Source: an uncultured Porphyromonas sp.
GTDB taxonomy: Bacteria; Bacteroidota; Bacteroidia; Bacteroidales; Porphyromonadaceae
Assembly (NCBI GenBank): GCA_900539765.1
Contig: UQDF01000025.1
Location: 1 to 28,851, forward strand
Direction: 5' to 3'
Length of the DNA: 28,851 bases
Shown here: one piece after another, positions 1 through 7,958 of the stretch
Numbering within the stretch: the first letter of the stretch is position 1
Layout of the letters: the number at the start of each line of letters is the position of its first letter
The notes under the pieces: generated by a model
Told to the model about the DNA's origin: nothing
Databases searched by the model: none
Seen by the model: only the letters and a program-made list of their open reading frames with translations
Program-made: the position numbers and the translations under genes

Positions 1-53
1 GTACCATCTCAGTAACACCTTCCCAACTGTGTACTTTTTTCAGGAAGAGGACA
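1..53 (+). repeat. Left arm of a 53-bp inverted repeat shared by both window ends
   Basis: Bases 1-53 are the exact reverse complement of 28798-28850. The match stops abruptly at base 54, where the CACGTG-box repeat begins. No gene is visible inside it. It could be the end of an insertion sequence or other dispersed repeat lying outside the window. A draft contig breaking in the same repeat family at both ends would give this pattern. Confidence 0.85.
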
Positions 54-56
54 AAT

Positions 57-196
57 ATCCACGTGGGGAAAAAAAATTCCCCACGTAGGGGCGAAACAAA
101 ACTTCGGAGGAATCGGATGAAACTTCGGAGGAAATGTTTCTCGCCTACGTGGGGAATAAAAAATATCCACGTGGGGATTTGAATTTTCCCACGTGG
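57..196 (+). repeat. CACGTG-box repeat element, copy 1 (first box missing)
   Basis: Five near-palindromic boxes of the type CCACGTGG/CCTACGTGG have ACGT cores at 61, 83, 147, 169 and 191, so the spacings are 22, 64, 22 and 22 bp. The 64-bp centre holds two tandem 21-bp units containing ACTTCGGAGGAA. Relative to copies 2 and 3 the outermost left box is absent; its place is taken by the end-repeat at 1-53. Just beyond, at about 200-214, are two heptamers of the form TTAGARR. Confidence 0.85.
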
Positions 197-486
197 AGAT
201 TAGAAGTTAGAGGTCGTTCCTTGAAAAGGTTCTGTGGGTTCCTGAAAATGGTTGACTTATTTTTTGCTGAAACTGAGGTCGGGATCAACCCACTGGATAC
301 TGGAGGGTGTGCATTTGTATATTTAGAAGAAATCGTGTAACTTGCGGACGTAATCTCTATAAGCAACTCTACGGGTGCAGTTCAGTACAATGATTTGCTT
401 TGTGACATCACTCCCCTGCACTAGGTACGGACAACCAATAAATAATGCGCTGAGAATCCACAAACTATAACCTAACCACGATAATT
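197..486. other. Gene-free stretch upstream of the first CDS
   Basis: An open frame of 68 codons (134-340) runs out of the repeat, but it starts inside the repeat core and shows no protein-like features, so I do not call it. TGATTTGCTTTG at 391-402 resembles a Bacteroidota -7 element only loosely. I see no convincing promoter, RNA gene or terminator here. Confidence 0.5.
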
Positions 487-1509
487 ATGAGACGTATCAC
501 CAACCTAATCACAGCTACTCTAGTTGTCCTCATCTCTAGCCTCTGGGGCCTATCAGCTCAAGAGACCCCGCCCACCCCAAAGACGCATCCGACCATCCCC
601 ACCATACAGGCGGGAGCCAAATGGATGGTATACAAAGTCGTCTTCGGTATATACTGTCAGACTAGTGAAAAGCCTGAACATTGGAACTACTGGAATTCTA
701 GTACAGAACAATACGCTCTGACGAAGCTAGAGACAATAGATGGTAAGAGCTACTTTGTCTTAGGAGATGAGACAGACTACGGCTACGCCTACACCTACCT
801 GAGAGAAGATCTACCTAGCGGGAAGATCTATGCACGACACAAGAGTGGCGTCAAAGGAGGGGCGAAAGGTGAAGTCCCTGAGTATGTGCTGTGGGACTAT
901 AACCTCAAGGTAGGAGATCAAGTTACTCTTCACGACATAGATGGGTCGACAGCTCAGCGTGAGTCTACGCAAAGTCGCTATACACTAGTCGTCTCAGCTA
1001 TTGAGACAAGACACCTGTATGATGCTGATCGCTTAGTCTATGTTATGAAGGATATGACGGGCATCCCGCTACCTGCTAATGAAATTTACTGGATAGAGGG
1101 CATCGGCTACTCCTTTGGCTTTTTATTTACGGGTATTAGGACTGAAGAGAGTACTGGTGGCTATGGCTACGAGACACGCATACCCCTATGCTATACAGCA
1201 CCCAATGGTGATGTGTACCGCTTCCACCACTCAGGCATCTGTGAGGCTATCAATGGCTTTACTGGCAATAAGACGATTGAAGCGTCTAAGACTACACCTC
1301 TGGATCTGCAAATCTCTCGAAATCAGCTAGGACTGACCATACGTGTAGCTGACGATAAGCATCACGATCTGACCATTTACCGTGCTGATGGTACGAAGCT
1401 CGTGGAGGCAACGACCTTCATCGAGAGCTATGATTTAGCCCTGCCAATGGCCTCTGGGGAGAAGATTCTCGTCGTAGTTGATGATGAGACTATTCCTTAC
1501 GTCTTATGA
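487..1509 (+). CDS. Secreted protein of unknown function with a probable degenerate C-terminal sorting domain
   Basis: 340 residues. The N-terminus is a classic signal peptide: basic MRR, a hydrophobic stretch to about residue 22, then a signal peptidase I-like site after LSAQ. The middle (about 40-260) is rich in Tyr, Trp and Gly and matches no family I can name. The last 65 or so residues (DLTIYRADGTKLVEA, then an alternating hydrophobic pattern ending in LVVVDDE) look like a divergent T9SS type A C-terminal domain, where the usual pattern is a short beta-sandwich with a G-T/K turn. Export to the periplasm or surface is well supported; secretion by T9SS is inferred. It stands alone, reads towards the lysine cluster, and ends 40 bp before the shared terminator hairpin. 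Confidence 0.75.
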   Translation: MRRITNLITATLVVLISSLWGLSAQETPPTPKTHPTIPTIQAGAKWMVYKVVFGIYCQTSEKPEHWNYWNSSTEQYALTKLETIDGKSYFVLGDETDYGYAYTYLREDLPSGKIYARHKSGVKGGAKGEVPEYVLWDYNLKVGDQVTLHDIDGSTAQRESTQSRYTLVVSAIETRHLYDADRLVYVMKDMTGIPLPANEIYWIEGIGYSFGFLFTGIRTEESTGGYGYETRIPLCYTAPNGDVYRFHHSGICEAINGFTGNKTIEASKTTPLDLQISRNQLGLTIRVADDKHHDLTIYRADGTKLVEATTFIESYDLALPMASGEKILVVVDDETIPYVL

Positions 1510-1549
1510 GACTATTGACTTTTGCAAGAGGCTCTTTTTACAAACCAAA

Positions 1550-1585
1550 CGAGGGAGTACCACCACTGCTGGTGATACTCCCTCG
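1550..1585 (-). terminator. Intrinsic terminator of the lysine/butyrate gene cluster
   Basis: Arms 1550-1565 and 1570-1585 form a 16-bp stem around a four-base loop. On the minus strand the only non-Watson-Crick position is a U-G wobble. On that strand the stem is followed by TTTGGTTTGT. It lies about 90 bp past the stop of hbd, the last gene of the cluster. It may also stop leftover transcription from the plus-strand gene ending at 1509. Confidence 0.8.
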
Positions 1586-1604
1586 CTGGTGAAGGTGTGT
1601 GGCC

Positions 1605-1630
1605 CTAGTGTTTAGCTCTAGTGTTTAGCT
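1605..1630. repeat. Perfect 13-bp tandem duplication
   Basis: CTAGTGTTTAGCT occurs at 1605-1617 and again directly at 1618-1630, in the 3' untranslated region of hbd. No function is evident; recent slippage is the simplest reading. Confidence 0.85.
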
Positions 1631-1654
1631 TTCGGCTTGATGCGGTAGAGCGAC

Positions 1655-1675
1655 CACTAGGGGGGGGGGGTAGTG
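1655..1675. repeat. Run of 11 G flanked by CACTA/TAGTG inverted arms
   Basis: An uninterrupted 11-base G run at 1660-1670 lies between CACTA (1655-1659) and TAGTG (1671-1675), just after the hbd stop codon (minus strand, 1677-1679). Homopolymers of this length are prone to slippage and to sequencing error. Here a length change would not alter any reading frame. Confidence 0.85.
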
Positions 1676-1676
1676 A

Positions 1677-2525
1677 CTACTTCTTAGAGTAGTCGTAGAA
1701 GCCCTTGCCACTCTTGCGGCCGAGCTGTCCGGCACGAACCATCTTGCGGAGCAAGGGGTGTGGACGATACTTGGGATCGGCGTACTCATTGTTGAGCACC
1801 TCCATAATAGCTAGGCAGACGTCTAGACCGATGAAGTCGCCCAGTGCGAGTGGTCCCATGGGGTGATTAGCACCGAGCTGCATAGCGGTATCGATCTCCT
1901 CGACGGTAGCTACGCCATCAGCATACTCACCGATAGCCTCGTTGATCATCGGGATGAGGATACGATTGACTACAAAGCCAGGAGCCTCGCTCACTCTGAC
2001 GGCTGTCTTGCCGAGCTTCTCACAGAGCGTGAGGGTAGCCTCGAGGGTCTCCTCAGAGGTGCACTGACCACTGATGACCTCGACGAGCTTCATGACAGGT
2101 ACGGGGTTGAAGAAGTGCATACCGATGACCTGCTCAGGACGCTTGGTGACGCTGGCTAGCTCGGTGATGCTGAGCGAAGAGGTGTTTGTAGCAAAGATTG
2201 CTGAGGGCTGTACGAGACCATCGATCTCACGAAGGATCTCCTTCTTGACCTCCATCTCCTCAGAGATAGCCTCGATGACTAGATCAGCCTGAGCGATGTC
2301 AGCGTAGTCAGTCGTGACGGTGATACGGCCGATGATCTGCTCAGCGTCCTCGGCGGTCATCTTGCCCTTCTCGACGAGACGGTTGAGCCCTTTGTTCATA
2401 CGTTGCATAGCACGGTCTAGCGACTCGTTGCTACGTCCTTTCATCGTGACGGCGAGACCCTTCTGCGCCATCGTCTGCACGATGCCTGCACCCATGGTGC
2501 CATTGCCTAATACGACTATTTTCAT
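1677..2525 (-). CDS. hbd: 3-hydroxybutyryl-CoA dehydrogenase
   Basis: 282 residues, the normal length for the short bacterial enzyme. It interconverts acetoacetyl-CoA and 3-hydroxybutyryl-CoA with NAD(P)H. The N-terminal Rossmann motif is G7-N-G9-T-M-G12. The catalytic pair is present: H137 in GMHFFNPVP and E149 in KLVEVI. The C-terminal domain carries the usual APGFVVNR segment. Last gene of the minus-strand run, 57 bp after crt with a hairpin in between. In lysine fermentation the step is not strictly needed, so with crt it probably links acetoacetyl-CoA to the crotonyl-CoA branch. The start ATG at 2525 fits the start of the Rossmann fold. Confidence 0.95.
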   Translation of the reverse strand: MKIVVLGNGTMGAGIVQTMAQKGLAVTMKGRSNESLDRAMQRMNKGLNRLVEKGKMTAEDAEQIIGRITVTTDYADIAQADLVIEAISEEMEVKKEILREIDGLVQPSAIFATNTSSLSITELASVTKRPEQVIGMHFFNPVPVMKLVEVISGQCTSEETLEATLTLCEKLGKTAVRVSEAPGFVVNRILIPMINEAIGEYADGVATVEEIDTAMQLGANHPMGPLALGDFIGLDVCLAIMEVLNNEYADPKYRPHPLLRKMVRAGQLGRKSGKGFYDYSKK

Positions 2526-2544
2526 AGAGTTATTGGTTTGAAAT

Positions 2545-2574
2545 AGAGCGTGCCACAGGAGTGCGACACGCTCT
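2545..2574 (-). other. Intercistronic hairpin between crt and hbd
   Basis: AGAGCGTG (2545-2552) pairs perfectly with CACGCTCT (2567-2574). On the minus strand no U-run follows, so a full terminator is unlikely; a partial terminator, processing site or 3'-end stabiliser is more plausible. The arm sequence nearly matches the hairpin between kdd and kamA. Confidence 0.65.
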
Positions 2575-2582
2575 AGTAAGTT

Positions 2583-3362
2583 TTAGAATTGTGGTTTGCG
2601 CTTCTCTAGGAAAGCGGACATACCCTCGCGCTGCTCGGGATGTGCGAAGGCGTTGCTAAAGAGATCGTTCTCGATAGCGATGCCTGTATCGATATCACTC
2701 TGCAGCCCCCTATTGATAGCTCGCTTAGAGATCGCTACGGCGTGTGGCGACTTGCTCGCTATCTCCTCAGCCAGCTCGGTCACGGTGGGCATGAGTGCGT
2801 CAGGCTCTACGACACGATTGACCAGCCCTAGAGCGAGTGCCTCGTCTGCCTTGATGACACGTGCGGTGTAGATGAGCTCCTTGGCGGCGCCTGCCCCGAT
2901 GAGACGGGGGAGACGCTGTGTGCCACTGAAGCCTGGGGGGATGCCTAGACCGACTTCGGGCTGACCAAACTTAGCCTTGTCACTGGCGATGCGTAGGTCG
3001 CACGCTAGGGATAGCTCGCAGCCACCACCGAGTGCAAAGCCGTTGACGGCTGCTATGACGGGGCAGTAGAGTAGCTCTACCTTGCGAAAGACACGAGCGC
3101 CACGCTCACCGAAGGCGAGTGCCTCCTGGGGCGTTAGCTCTGCCATCTCGGCTATGTCAGCCCCCGCAACGAAGGAGCGTCCGGCTCCTGTGATGACGAG
3201 GACGCGCACGGTGCGCTCCTGAGCGATCTGATCGATGACGATCTCTAGCTCACTGAGTACTTGCGTAGAGAGTGCGTTGAGTGCTTCGGGGCGATCGATC
3301 GTTAGGGTGCCGATCTGCCCATTGGCACTGACACTATAATGTATGGTCTGGAAGTCTGTCAT
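2583..3362 (-). CDS. crt: Enoyl-CoA hydratase/crotonase
   Basis: 259 residues, full length for a crotonase-fold hydratase. It adds water to crotonyl-CoA to give 3-hydroxybutyryl-CoA, or the reverse. The oxyanion-hole segments are GADI (67-70) and LGGGCEL (111-117). Both acid/base glutamates of the hydratase class are present, E116 and E136 (in QPEVGLG). Follows etfA by 15 bp and precedes hbd, so it is very likely cotranscribed with the Bcd/Etf genes. Having both glutamates favours a true hydratase over an isomerase. Confidence 0.93.
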   Translation of the reverse strand: MTDFQTIHYSVSANGQIGTLTIDRPEALNALSTQVLSELEIVIDQIAQERTVRVLVITGAGRSFVAGADIAEMAELTPQEALAFGERGARVFRKVELLYCPVIAAVNGFALGGGCELSLACDLRIASDKAKFGQPEVGLGIPPGFSGTQRLPRLIGAGAAKELIYTARVIKADEALALGLVNRVVEPDALMPTVTELAEEIASKSPHAVAISKRAINRGLQSDIDTGIAIENDLFSNAFAHPEQREGMSAFLEKRKPQF

Positions 3363-3377
3363 GGCTGTGTGGAGTAT

Positions 3378-4388
3378 TTACTTCTTATTAGCTTGAAGCG
3401 CCTTGAGACGCTCCGTGAGGACGGGCAGGACCTTGTGTAGGTCGCCTACGATACCGAGGTCGGCTACCTGGAAGATGGGAGCAAACTTGTCCTTATTGAT
3501 AGCAATGATATACTCCGACTCCTCCATACCAGCGAGGTGCTGGATAGCTCCTGAGATACCGCATGCGAAGTAGATGTCAGGACGTACGGTCTTACCAGTC
3601 TGTCCGACCTGTCTCTCATGACCGATGACGCCTGCATCGACCATAGCACGTGAGGAAGATACCTCAGCCTTCATAGTCTGTGCTAGAGCCTTGAGCTTGT
3701 CAAAGCCACCGTCGGTACCTACACCACGTCCGCCAGATACGAGTACGCTAGCCTCGGTGATGTCGACCATGTTCTTGGTCTCGTGCTTCTTGCTGACGAG
3801 GCGTACCTTAAAGCGACGCTCGTCAAAGGGTACCTTGACCTCCTCGACCTCGCCAGTGCGTGTCTTATCGTCAGCCTTGCGACGCATCACGCCTGGGCGT
3901 ACGGTAGACATCTGAGGCCTATTCTGATCGCAGACGATGGTCGCCATAAGGTTACCACCGAAGGCGGGACGAGTCATCATGAGGTTGCGATCCTCACCGA
4001 TCTCAAGTGACGTACAGTCTGCCGTGAGACCTGTGCGTAGACGTGCCGAGAGACGTGGCGCTAGGTCACGCCCGATGGTGGTAGCACCAAAGAGGACGAT
4101 CTCAGGCTTGTAGACGGTGATGAGGTGATAGACAGCCTGTGCGTACTGCTCGGTGAGATAATCTTTGAGATTGGGATCATCGACGAGTAGTACACGATCA
4201 GCACCTGCATGGATGAGCTGGTCGGCTAGTCCCTTGACCTGATAGCCACATAGGATGGCGGTGACCTGCTCATTGATCTGATCGGCTAGCTCACGTGCCT
4301 TGCCGATGAGCTCAAAGGCTACATTCTGGATGACGCCCTCGCGTTGCTCAGCGAAGACTAGAATTCCTTTATACTGTGTCTTATCCAT
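3378..4388 (-). CDS. etfA: Electron transfer flavoprotein, alpha subunit
   Basis: 336 residues. The C-terminal FAD-binding domain is intact: SGGRGVG (218-224), SSRAMVD (245-251), QVGQTGK (260-266), GISGAIQH (277-284) and NKD (299-301). It forms a heterodimer with EtfB and passes electrons to or from butyryl-CoA dehydrogenase. One base separates it from etfB. The partner gene order etfB-etfA next to bcd is that of clusters in which crotonyl-CoA reduction is coupled to ferredoxin reduction (electron bifurcation). Whether this pair bifurcates cannot be decided from motifs here. Confidence 0.95.
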   Translation of the reverse strand: MDKTQYKGILVFAEQREGVIQNVAFELIGKARELADQINEQVTAILCGYQVKGLADQLIHAGADRVLLVDDPNLKDYLTEQYAQAVYHLITVYKPEIVLFGATTIGRDLAPRLSARLRTGLTADCTSLEIGEDRNLMMTRPAFGGNLMATIVCDQNRPQMSTVRPGVMRRKADDKTRTGEVEEVKVPFDERRFKVRLVSKKHETKNMVDITEASVLVSGGRGVGTDGGFDKLKALAQTMKAEVSSSRAMVDAGVIGHERQVGQTGKTVRPDIYFACGISGAIQHLAGMEESEYIIAINKDKFAPIFQVADLGIVGDLHKVLPVLTERLKALQANKK

Positions 4389-4389
4389 A

Positions 4390-5175
4390 TCAGATGATGA
4401 ATTTCTCTTTAAGTTTCTCGATAATCAAATCAGCAGCCTCCTCAGATGTCAGATCCTCGTGGAGTGTACCCATAGCCTTGGCACCCTTGGTAAAGGACTT
4501 CTTGACACGCGTGGGAGAGCCCTTGAGTCCTAGACGCTCCTCCTCGACGGGGAAGCTGTCTGCCGTCAGCGTAGTGATCTCCTTGTCGAAGGCGGTCATG
4601 ATGCTGCTGACGTTCATATAGCGAGGCTCGTAAGCAGATGCTAGGAAGGTGAGCATACAGGGAGTCTCGACCTCTAGGGTCTCGTGTCCCTCCTCGACGT
4701 TGCGCATGACGGTCAGGGTCTTCTTGCCATCATAGTCTACATGCTCTACGTAGGTGATCTGAGGCAGGTCTAGCTGCTCAGCGATCTGAGGACCTACCTG
4801 TGCTGTATCACCATCGATAGCCTGACGACCTGCTAGGATGATATCGTAGTCAAGCGTCTTGAGTGCATGAGAGATGGTATAGCTGGTAGCGAGGGTATCG
4901 GCACCTCCGAAGCGACGATCTGAAATGAGGTAGCCCTTGTCACAACCCATAGCAAAAGCCTCACGGATGATAGCTGTAGCCTGGGGCGGACCCATGGTGA
5001 TCACGCTCACCTCAGCGCCATACTGATCCTTGAGAAGCAGAGCCTGCTCGAGTGCCCCCTTATCGTCGGGGTTCATAATGCTGGGTACGCCATCACGGAT
5101 CAGAGTGCCCTTGACGGGGTCGAGCTTGATCTCAGTGGTATCGGGTACCTGCTTGATACATACTATAATCTTCAT
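4390..5175 (-). CDS. etfB: Electron transfer flavoprotein, beta subunit
   Basis: 261 residues with the typical N-terminus IIVCIKQVPDTTE, the conserved AGRQAIDGDTAQVGPQIAE stretch (115-133) and the nucleotide-binding region near VMRNVEEGHE (157-166). Partner of EtfA. It lies 28 bp after bcd and 1 bp before etfA, consistent with translational coupling. Cytoplasmic. Family assignment is firm; the bifurcating status is open. Confidence 0.95.
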   Translation of the reverse strand: MKIIVCIKQVPDTTEIKLDPVKGTLIRDGVPSIMNPDDKGALEQALLLKDQYGAEVSVITMGPPQATAIIREAFAMGCDKGYLISDRRFGGADTLATSYTISHALKTLDYDIILAGRQAIDGDTAQVGPQIAEQLDLPQITYVEHVDYDGKKTLTVMRNVEEGHETLEVETPCMLTFLASAYEPRYMNVSSIMTAFDKEITTLTADSFPVEEERLGLKGSPTRVKKSFTKGAKAMGTLHEDLTSEEAADLIIEKLKEKFII

Positions 5176-5203
5176 ATGTCTAATAAGTGTCCTAAGGGGT
5201 CAA

Positions 5204-6343
5204 TTACTTGAGTAGGTGCGCTGCGATAACCATACGCTGTACCTCGCTGGTACCCTCGTAGATCTCGGTAATCTTAGCATCACGCATCATACGCTCTACA
5301 GGATACTCACGGGTGTAGCCGTAGCCACCGTGGAACTGTACAGCCTTTGTCGTCATATCCATGGCGGTCTCAGCGCAGAAGAGCTTAGCTTCAGCTGCCT
5401 CTAGGTTGTAAGAGAGACCATTGTCCTTGCACCACGCAGCACGACGTACGAGCAGGCTAGCGCAGTCAATACGTGTCTGCAGATCTGCTAGCTGGAACTG
5501 TGTGTTCTGGAACTTAGCGATGCTGCGACCAAACTGCTTGCGCTCCTTGGTATACTTGACAGTCTCATCCATAGCGCCACGAGCGATACCGAGTGCCTGA
5601 GCAGCGATACCGATACGTCCACCATCGAGCGTGTGCATAGCTACCTTAAAGCCACCGCCTACCTTACCTAGGAGACGATCCTTGGGGATGCGACAGTTCT
5701 CCATAATCAGCTCGCACGTAGCAGAGCCACGGATACCGAGCTTGAGCTCATGCTTACCTACAGAAAAACCGGGGTCGTCCTTCTCAACGATAAAAGCGGA
5801 GATGCCCTTGTTGCCCTTGCTCTTGTCCGTCATGGCAAAGATGATATAGACGTGAGCGTACTCAGCATTGGTAATAAAGATCTTATTACCATTGAGTATG
5901 TAGCACTCCTCCTCCTCGACAGCAAAGGTCTGCTGTGCGGAAGCGTCTGTACCAGCATTGGGCTCCGTGAGACCAAATGCACCGATCCACTCACCTGAAG
6001 CTAGCTTAGGGAGGTAGTGCTGCTTCTGCTCCTCCGTACCAAAGCTCATAATAGGATCGCAGCAGAGTGATGTGTGAGCAGAGACGACAACGCCTGTGGT
6101 AGCACAGACACGGCTGAGCTCCTCGACAGCCATCGTGTAGATCTGTACGGTAGAGCCTGCGCCTCCGTACTCCTTGGGAATGGGGATACCCATGATGCCC
6201 AGCTTGCTCATCTTCTGAACAGTCTCAATGGGGAAGCGCTCCTGCTCATCGATCTCTGCAGCGAGAGGCTTGACCTCTTTCTCTGCAAACTCTCTGATCA
6301 TCTGCAAGAATAGCTCCTCTTGTGGGGTCTTACTAAAGTCCAT
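5204..6343 (-). CDS. bcd: Butyryl-CoA (short-chain acyl-CoA) dehydrogenase
   Basis: 379 residues, normal for the family. It reduces crotonyl-CoA to butyryl-CoA with EtfAB as electron partner. Visible signatures are GAFGLTEPNAGTDAS (121-135), which binds FAD, and the C-terminal YEGTSEVQ with the catalytic base E363. The neighbours etfB, etfA and crt, and the kal product crotonyl-CoA made further upstream in the cluster, point to crotonyl/butyryl-CoA as substrate. Separated from atoA by 91 bp containing a strong hairpin. Confidence 0.94.
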   Translation of the reverse strand: MDFSKTPQEELFLQMIREFAEKEVKPLAAEIDEQERFPIETVQKMSKLGIMGIPIPKEYGGAGSTVQIYTMAVEELSRVCATTGVVVSAHTSLCCDPIMSFGTEEQKQHYLPKLASGEWIGAFGLTEPNAGTDASAQQTFAVEEEECYILNGNKIFITNAEYAHVYIIFAMTDKSKGNKGISAFIVEKDDPGFSVGKHELKLGIRGSATCELIMENCRIPKDRLLGKVGGGFKVAMHTLDGGRIGIAAQALGIARGAMDETVKYTKERKQFGRSIAKFQNTQFQLADLQTRIDCASLLVRRAAWCKDNGLSYNLEAAEAKLFCAETAMDMTTKAVQFHGGYGYTREYPVERMMRDAKITEIYEGTSEVQRMVIAAHLLK

Positions 6344-6389
6344 AGTTTGAAATATGATTGTCTATAATAGTGTGTTGTTGCTTGACAAG

Positions 6390-6413
6390 GCCTGTCGCCC
6401 GAAGGCGGCAGGC
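6390..6413 (-). other. GC-rich hairpin with UUCG loop between atoA and bcd
   Basis: Arms 6390-6399 and 6404-6413 form a ten-position stem. On the minus strand the loop is UUCG closed by C-G, the very stable tetraloop class, with one internal C/A mismatch. No U-run follows, so termination would be incomplete at best. It lies about 47 bp upstream of the bcd start and could protect one mRNA half or set the atoA:bcd ratio. Confidence 0.65.
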
Positions 6414-6434
6414 TCTAAGGGTAGTGTCGTAAGA

Positions 6435-7103
6435 CTACTGACGCATGGGCTTGACATCGTCCACGTAGTGTAGCGTAGCCTCTGTGGCTGCCTCTATCTC
6501 CTCACGTGTGACGCCGTCACGGATCTCTGTGACGTAGAGTCCCTGACCCTTGCGTACCTCGATGACGCATAGCTCGGTGATGATGAGGTCTACCTGACCA
6601 GCTGCTGTGAGTGGCAGAGTACACTTCTTGAGGATCTTAGCCTTACCCTTTGCGGTGTGGGTCATAGCAAGGATCACCTTGCGTGTACCTACGAGCAGAT
6701 CCATAGCACCACCCATACCGGGGGCGAGCTTGCCAGGGATAATCCAGTTAGCTAGGTCACCAGCCTCATCGACCTGTAGTGCGCCGAGGATGCTTACATC
6801 CACGTGCCCTCCACGGATGATACCGAAGGAGGTAGCACTGTCGAAGGTGGCAGCCTCTGGCACAGCGGTGATAGCACCACCACCAGCATTGATCCAAAGG
6901 GGATCCTCCTGGCCAGCGGCAGGAGCACCACCCATACCGATCATACCATTCTCAGACTGTAGCATCACATGCACGTCTGGCTTGAGATAGTTGGGTACCA
7001 TCGTGGGTAGACCGATGCCGAGATTGACGACATCGCCATCCTTTAGTTCTAGGGCTACGCGCTTGGCGATAACCTCTCTGACTTGATTCTTGTCTAGTTC
7101 CAT
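6435..7103 (-). CDS. atoA: Butyrate-acetoacetate CoA-transferase, subunit B
   Basis: 222 residues, a family I CoA-transferase beta subunit. The active-site glutamate is E51 in the motif SENGMIGMG, followed by GGAPAAG. With subunit A (15817-16461) it moves CoA from butyryl-CoA to acetoacetate, releasing butyrate. The two subunit genes are about 8.7 kb apart, at opposite ends of the kal-kce-kdd-kam block, rather than adjacent as in E. coli atoDA. As I recall, the P. gingivalis cluster has the same split. It lies 57 bp after kamE. Confidence 0.93.
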   Translation of the reverse strand: MELDKNQVREVIAKRVALELKDGDVVNLGIGLPTMVPNYLKPDVHVMLQSENGMIGMGGAPAAGQEDPLWINAGGGAITAVPEAATFDSATSFGIIRGGHVDVSILGALQVDEAGDLANWIIPGKLAPGMGGAMDLLVGTRKVILAMTHTAKGKAKILKKCTLPLTAAGQVDLIITELCVIEVRKGQGLYVTEIRDGVTREEIEAATEATLHYVDDVKPMRQ

Positions 7104-7160
7104 ATCGTATTATACCTTGATTTATATTACTTCTTAGTTTGTGGAGCCAAGGGGGGGTGG

Positions 7161-7958
7161 TTACTTACCCGCAGCCTCTTTGCGACGCACGATCTCCTGA
7201 CAGATGAACGAAGCCACATCGTCGGCAAAGGTGTTGGCCCCAAAGCCAGCGTCAAAGCCTAGCTCCTTGGCCAGCTCGTGCGAGATACGTGGACCGCCAC
7301 AGATGACGATCATCTTGTCGCGTAGCCCCTCAGCCTCGATAAGCTCGATGAACTCGGTCATGTTCTTGATGTGTACATCCTTCTGCGTGACCGTCTGAGA
7401 GATGAGCAAGGCGTCGGCATGCATCTCGATACCCTTGGCGATGAGCTCCTCGTTGGGCACCTGACTACCGAGGTTGTAAGCGTCGATCATATCATAGCGC
7501 TCTAGGCCGTAGTGACCTGCGAAGCCCTTCATATTCATGATCGCATCGATACCCACCGTGTGCGCATCGGTTCCTGTGCTAGCTCCTAGCACCACCAGCT
7601 TGCGTCCGATGTGTGTGCGGATGTACTCGTCGGTCTCCTCCATGCTCCAGGTGGTCGACTCGACCTTGGGCACGTAAATATTGGAGTAGTCAACCGTATG
7701 GGTGCAACTACCATAACAATTGAAGAAGGTAAAGCCCTTGGTCAGCTCCTCTGAGAAGACAACCATCGGGTTTTGTAGTCCCATCTCCTTAAGTAGGAGC
7801 TTAGCAGCCTCCTCGGCCTCAGCCCCTTTAGGTACAGGTAGCGTGAAGCTCAGCTGTACCTTACCATCATTCATGGTGTCGCCGTAAGGCTTTACTTGCG
7901 AAAGGTCGAGGGTACGGTCAAAGTCCTTCGACTCCATTGAATATAGTCCTCCACTCAT
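7161..7958 (-). CDS. kamE: Lysine 5,6-aminomutase, beta (B12-binding) subunit
   Basis: 265 residues. With KamD it moves the terminal amino group of beta-lysine (or D-lysine) from carbon 6 to carbon 5, using adenosylcobalamin and PLP. The cobalamin motif D131-x-H133-x-x-G136 supplies the axial histidine. K144, in NMKGFAGHYGLE, matches the lysine that holds PLP in the Clostridium sticklandii enzyme. The Rossmann-like domain continues through ICGGPRISHELA (219-230). It overlaps kamD by 4 bp (ATGA), typical of a tightly coupled subunit pair. Confidence 0.97.
   Translation of the reverse strand: MSGGLYSMESKDFDRTLDLSQVKPYGDTMNDGKVQLSFTLPVPKGAEAEEAAKLLLKEMGLQNPMVVFSEELTKGFTFFNCYGSCTHTVDYSNIYVPKVESTTWSMEETDEYIRTHIGRKLVVLGASTGTDAHTVGIDAIMNMKGFAGHYGLERYDMIDAYNLGSQVPNEELIAKGIEMHADALLISQTVTQKDVHIKNMTEFIELIEAEGLRDKMIVICGGPRISHELAKELGFDAGFGANTFADDVASFICQEIVRRKEAAGK

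Noticed and set aside
134..340. 68-codon plus-strand frame, and the overlapping minus-strand frame at 145-366
   Set aside because: It begins inside the CACGTG repeat core and has no protein-like composition beyond it; the frames are best explained by the repeat.
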